DNA of 64,000 nucleotides, taken from positions 1,509,501 to 1,573,500 of the forward strand of contig JBAJFG010000029.1 in assembly GCA_037903475.1 (NCBI GenBank), read 5' to 3'. Source of the stretch: Ancylostoma caninum. Lineage: Eukaryota; Nematoda; Chromadorea; Rhabditida; Ancylostomatidae. The notes below the pieces were generated by a model, which worked only from the letters and a program-made list of their open reading frames with translations, had not been told where the DNA came from and did no database searches. A program made the position numbers and the translations under genes. Within the stretch, counting starts at the first letter, position 1, and every line of letters starts with the position of its first letter. Below are positions 1 to 64,000 of the stretch, piece by piece.

Positions 1-1050
1 TGTCCCGCCTGCTAGTGTGGCACTGAAACACCAGGAACATAATGCTAAATATACGGGGAGAGGAGGGTGAAGGAGGGGGGGGGGGGGGTACAACAAACAG
101 GAATTTGACAATAGTGATTTAACAGTGTTCGATTTTCAAAGACCCAAAACCTTGAAAAAAATTGTTTTGGCCGAAACCGGGGTGAGGCACTGAATACGAA
201 CATCGTGTTCGTTCCGTACAGTGAAAGACTCTGGCATTTTTACGGTGGGTGTACGGTAGCATGTGGTAGTGTATCCACCGTAACCTTGTAAGAATGAGGC
301 TACGGTACAAAATGATTATGATGTCTGTGCTCAGCACCTACCAAAGCTTCGAACTATCGTGTGACCAACAGTACCTACGACCTACCCACCGTAACCCTAC
401 AAAATTGGGGCTACGGTTCAAAATGGATACGATGCACGAGTTATCACGTCAAATATGTAACTCCCCCCCCCCCCCTCCTCTAGGCAAAGTTTCAGCTAAA
501 CAAGGTGAAGATTGGGTCCGTGAAATTTGAATAGTGTAAGCAGAAGTTCAAAACACTAAAAAAAACAAAAAAAAAAAAAAACAAATAAACAAAGGAAAAC
601 AAGAATTTTCAAATAATGATAGACATGGACAATATACTCTGAAGTATGATAAACTGTAGTAATAGCGTAAATATCGTCTGTTCAAACGCGACGGTAGTAG
701 CGCAATCGTGCAAATCGCCTGTTTTTCTCTCCACTCTCCCCAATTTCAGCACACTTTCTAGCACTCTCTTCTTTGCTGCGTTTCTCCAACTATCTTCGAA
801 CAGACTGTATTCACAAGATTTATTTCAGTAACAACGCGTAGCTAACAAGGATCGCTTCCTTGCTTTTGAACCCTGGAGTATGACGTCAATTTATTCTTGG
901 AATACGTTGTGACAGAAACTCAGTGGTACTTGGTCCCTCCCCCGCTTCTGGTAAATCTCACCATTATTCCCACCTATTCCTGTATTTCTAATGATCCCTG
1001 CATGTCAAGGCTAAATCTTCTTTTTGTTTCAGTTTCACGCCTTTACTTAG
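1..1050. other. no gene seen; homopolymer runs
   Basis: Holds a 14-nt G run (75-88), a 13-nt C run (463-475) and an A-rich stretch near 556-590. Two similar sentences of sequence (around 258-310 and 390-430: CACCGTAAC then a GGCTACGGT-like phrase) suggest a diverged duplication. Reading frames here are short and unremarkable. Confidence 0.4.
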
Positions 1051-1096
1051 CTTGCGCACCTTGAGTGTATCAATAAAATAAAATAAAATAAAATAA
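1051..1096 (+). mobile_element. LINE 3' end with (AAATA)n tail
   Basis: The phrase GCGCACCTTGAGTG followed by five AAATA-type units closely matches the 3' end of the CR1-like element at 17,769-17,816 (same phrase, different tail unit). CR1-type elements characteristically end in short tandem tails. The upstream 3' untranslated part is not delimited. Confidence 0.5.
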
Positions 1097-2539
1097 GGTT
1101 CTGCGGAAAAGAAAACATAGAGGTAGAAGAAGAAAAAAAACAACTTGAACTTTAAATTATGTGCACTGCAGACTAGATAACAAAACGAATTGCACTTTTA
1201 GCGAGGAGTAATGAAATCATTAGGAAGGAAGGCCACAATCTTGATGGGCTAATCGTTTGTTTTTGCACGCAAAATCGGCATTGACGCGCTGAAGATCGTC
1301 GTGAAACTTGGAAAACGATTTGGAGGTTTCTCCCGGCATTGATAATTCTTGTGCTAGATGTATGTATAGAGATGAAAAAAACAAAGAGGATGAGTAGATG
1401 AGATAGAACAGTTTTTCTTACCAGCCCAAAATTTTCCGGGATTTCAGGAACACTTATTTATTTATTACGCACAGGAAGGCTTCTTTTGCTAGACGAACGT
1501 ACGTATAAAAAGCAAAAACAAAGAAGCGTAGATGAGATAGAATATTTTTATTTTAGAACATATTCGCATAATGTTTTCAACATCTTTGTTCGTTTTGTCC
1601 TGGCTAACTACTTTCGTTCACGTGGCTATTATTCCTAATGCTCCATCCATTCTTTTGATAGCATTCCTTGCTTAGTTCCTGCCTTCCACTACTTTTACTT
1701 ATGCTTGAGAATGTTCTCGAGGCGCATTCTAAATAAATAATAAACAAATAAATAAAAGTGAATTCAACCGAGATTTCCATGCTAACAGTTATCCCAAGTC
1801 AAAGACGACGCGAATCATGGGTTCGCTTGGCCTGGAATTCTGGCTGCTGTAGTCCGAGGATTTAGCTAGGGCTGTCCGGCACTTGCGGCTTTGGGGAAGT
1901 TGATCCCATCCCCCCCAGGAGAAGTTGCAGGGGATCGAATAGATTGTCGCTTTTTGCCTATCCAACGCTATAAATCGCTACCTTCAATTAGTGTGGATGA
2001 ATGCAGAACAGATACGAATGGAAGCATCTCCTACGGAACCGGAAGACGGGACACTGCAGCAGGAGGAATTCCTGATTATTGAGAATGATAAAAAAAACGA
2101 AAATAACACATATGATTGGGTAACATCCAATCGTTGTAACATATCCAAAAAGCATGGAAATGGATATAAGCTCATAACTTGAAATTTTCGAAGAAATATG
2201 GAAGGAAGATGGTAAAATTTCGCCTTCCCTGCAATGAAAGAAGCTGGGAAATTAAAATTAAAAAATTAAAAAAAATTCAAGTTAGGAACTTATAAAAGAG
2301 AGGGATGAAGGCTATAAGGAAAAGTTATCTTTACGAGGAATTTCTTCCCAAAACGTAGGGAACGGAACACGTAAAGGAACAATCAGGCTTACTAAAGGGA
2401 GAGACGTTTTCTTTGAAAAAAAGGTAAAAATCTAAGCCGTCCTACCCCAACGTAACGAATAAATCCAGGAAAAAAAGTGAAAATCCCTGCTCACATCCGA
2501 GATAGCCGACTGACACACATACTTACACCCGGATTGCAG
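1097..2539. other. no gene seen
   Basis: AT-rich sequence with an ATAA-type LINE tail-like stretch near 1,730-1,757 and short frames only. Nothing is recognised on either strand. Confidence 0.4.
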
Positions 2540-2881
2540 GATAAGCTACGGGAGATCGTGCCGAATTTTTTCAGCAGCACGCGTGCGACGCTTTGGCAGT
2601 GAACCGTAAAAGAGAAGATGAACAAACAGATGAGCGGTCCGCGGCGGATCGACGCAGTTCCCCTCCCTAATAGAGACTGGCCCGCGGGCTGCAGGCTGCA
2701 GCTGCTGCAGAAAGTGATGCGGGTGGCTCTGGTGGTGACATTACAGGCTCGCAGATACGACGACGAGGAGGAGGAGGTTGGCGGCGAGTGAGGCTGAGTG
2801 AGCGGCGACAGAACGTACGTACGGACGACAAGCCTGTTTCCCGTAGATTAGGACCGCCAAAGCCGATTAAAGCGAAGGAAA
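2540..2881 (+). promoter_or_regulatory. GC-rich candidate promoter and 5' leader
   Basis: About 340 bp of unusually GC- and CpG-rich DNA in an AT-rich setting precede a short ATG exon and a good GTGAGT splice donor. No clear TATA box is visible. The block includes CTG/CAG-rich and GAG-rich stretches and ends just upstream of the ATG. An in-frame TAG at 2849-2851 shows that the reading frame does not continue from further upstream. A promoter with an untranslated leader is inferred from composition and position only; the transcription start cannot be read. Confidence 0.35.
2618..2791 (+). CDS. possible upstream ORF in the leader, 57 codons
   Basis: An ATG opens a 57-codon reading frame with strongly GC-rich third positions that ends at TGA 2789-2791, before the candidate main ATG at 2882. 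If this region is transcribed leader, it would be an upstream ORF able to dampen translation of the main frame. The C-terminal end is acidic (YDDEEEVGGE). It may equally be chance openness in GC-rich sequence; no known domain is recognised. Confidence 0.18.
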   Translation: MNKQMSGPRRIDAVPLPNRDWPAGCRLQLLQKVMRVALVVTLQARRYDDEEEEVGGE

Positions 2882-63413
<60,532 letters not shown>

Positions 63414-63474
63414 GCAGGGCCGATAGGAAATGGGTTTTTACTGTGATGTCAAATTTACTATGTATAAAATGTGT

Positions 63475-63480
63475 AATAAA
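63475..63480 (+). promoter_or_regulatory. poly(A) signal AATAAA
   Basis: An AATAAA hexamer 62 nt past the TAG stop is the likely cleavage signal for the PDZRN3-like transcript. Another AATAAA lies at 63521, a possible alternative site. Confidence 0.6.
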
Positions 63481-64000
63481 ATGAGCTTTTCATCTTACTG
63501 ATATTGTCTGTCTTTTATGAAATAAATTGATAGTTTGGAGGAGGTGAACGCCAGGGGTGGTGATTTGCCATGGCTTTTTAATTCCTTGATATATTCTCTG
63601 TCCGTCTGAAGGTAGGAGCAACAATTTTTTTTTGAAATTTTTTTTATTGATTGCTTATTTATTGATTGAATAATGATGTCAATCGATTTAGACTACGTGT
63701 TGGCCCCGCGCGCAGCTCACAAAGCACTTGATATTACAATAATTTGAAGCCTGAAAATGGAGCATTTTCTCAGAATCTCTCTAATAAACCAGCGACCCAT
63801 CCTGCGGGGACTATAAAATCATGAAATCTTTTTTTTTTGTAGAGGGCAGTAATGTCTCTGAAACCTTTGCAGAGATTCCTTTCAATATATCAAATTGGTG
63901 CCGAACTACACGTGTTCATGTAAATCTACAAATGGAAATTTTCCGATTTTTACTACGTTTGCTGTATCTGTTTCTGCGTTAAAACTTCTATCCACGGTAA
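63481..64000. other. no gene seen downstream of the PDZRN3-like gene
   Basis: AT-rich sequence after the poly(A) signal with T runs; no start of another gene recognised. Confidence 0.5.

Overview
This window looks like eukaryotic, non-coding-rich DNA from a nematode, most likely a clade V parasitic (strongylid/hookworm-type) worm. The reasons are: short T-rich TTTCAG-type 3' splice sites, GTAAGT/GTGAGT 5' splice sites, very long introns, many miniature inverted-repeat elements, CR1-like LINE debris ending in short A-rich tandem tails, and many homopolymeric G/C runs. The species assignment is inference. No prokaryotic operon, tRNA, rRNA, CRISPR array or intact autonomous transposon was recognised.

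The one gene I recognise is on the + strand. Its 3' exons lie between 51.9 and 63.4 kb and encode the C-terminal half of a PDZRN3/PDZRN4 (LNX3) family protein. This includes the conserved linker with the SSAYNTGGESCRS signature, the C-terminal LNX3-homology block and a terminal VTTV PDZ-binding tail. Eleven exons join in frame with matching splice phases. A short GC-rich first exon at 2.88 kb, with an in-frame upstream stop, ends in exactly the phase needed by the exon at 51,934. The resulting 12-exon model encodes 497 codons plus a stop, with a first intron of about 49 kb. It has no RING finger, TRAF-type zinc finger or PDZ domain, so it is either a short isoform from an internal promoter or the tail of a longer gene whose 5' exons lie outside the window.

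The giant intron (2,910-51,933) is a graveyard of small mobile elements. It holds three TTAA-flanked foldback elements fused end to end and sharing their TTAA sites (7,321-8,636), with a second copy of one at 37,585-37,999. It also holds several other TIR elements (3.86, 10.2, 23.8 and 24.5 kb), a hAT-type MITE with an 8-bp target duplication (49,493-49,701), a CR1-like LINE tail (16.5-17.8 kb), a Penelope-like GIY-YIG tail on the minus strand (about 40.3 kb) and many LINE 3' tails. A 0.7-kb purine tract lies at 19.7-20.4 kb, a near-perfect 47-bp hairpin at 40,500-40,601, and a GC-rich minus-strand ORF that may be a nested gene at 46.0-46.2 kb.

Within the 3' introns are a 59-bp minisatellite (60,188-60,860) that is open in all three forward frames, a 248-bp (CA)n microsatellite, and an intronic repeat around 62.57-63.17 kb. 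Downstream of the stop codon there is a poly(A) signal at 63,475. Nothing further is recognised to the end of the window.
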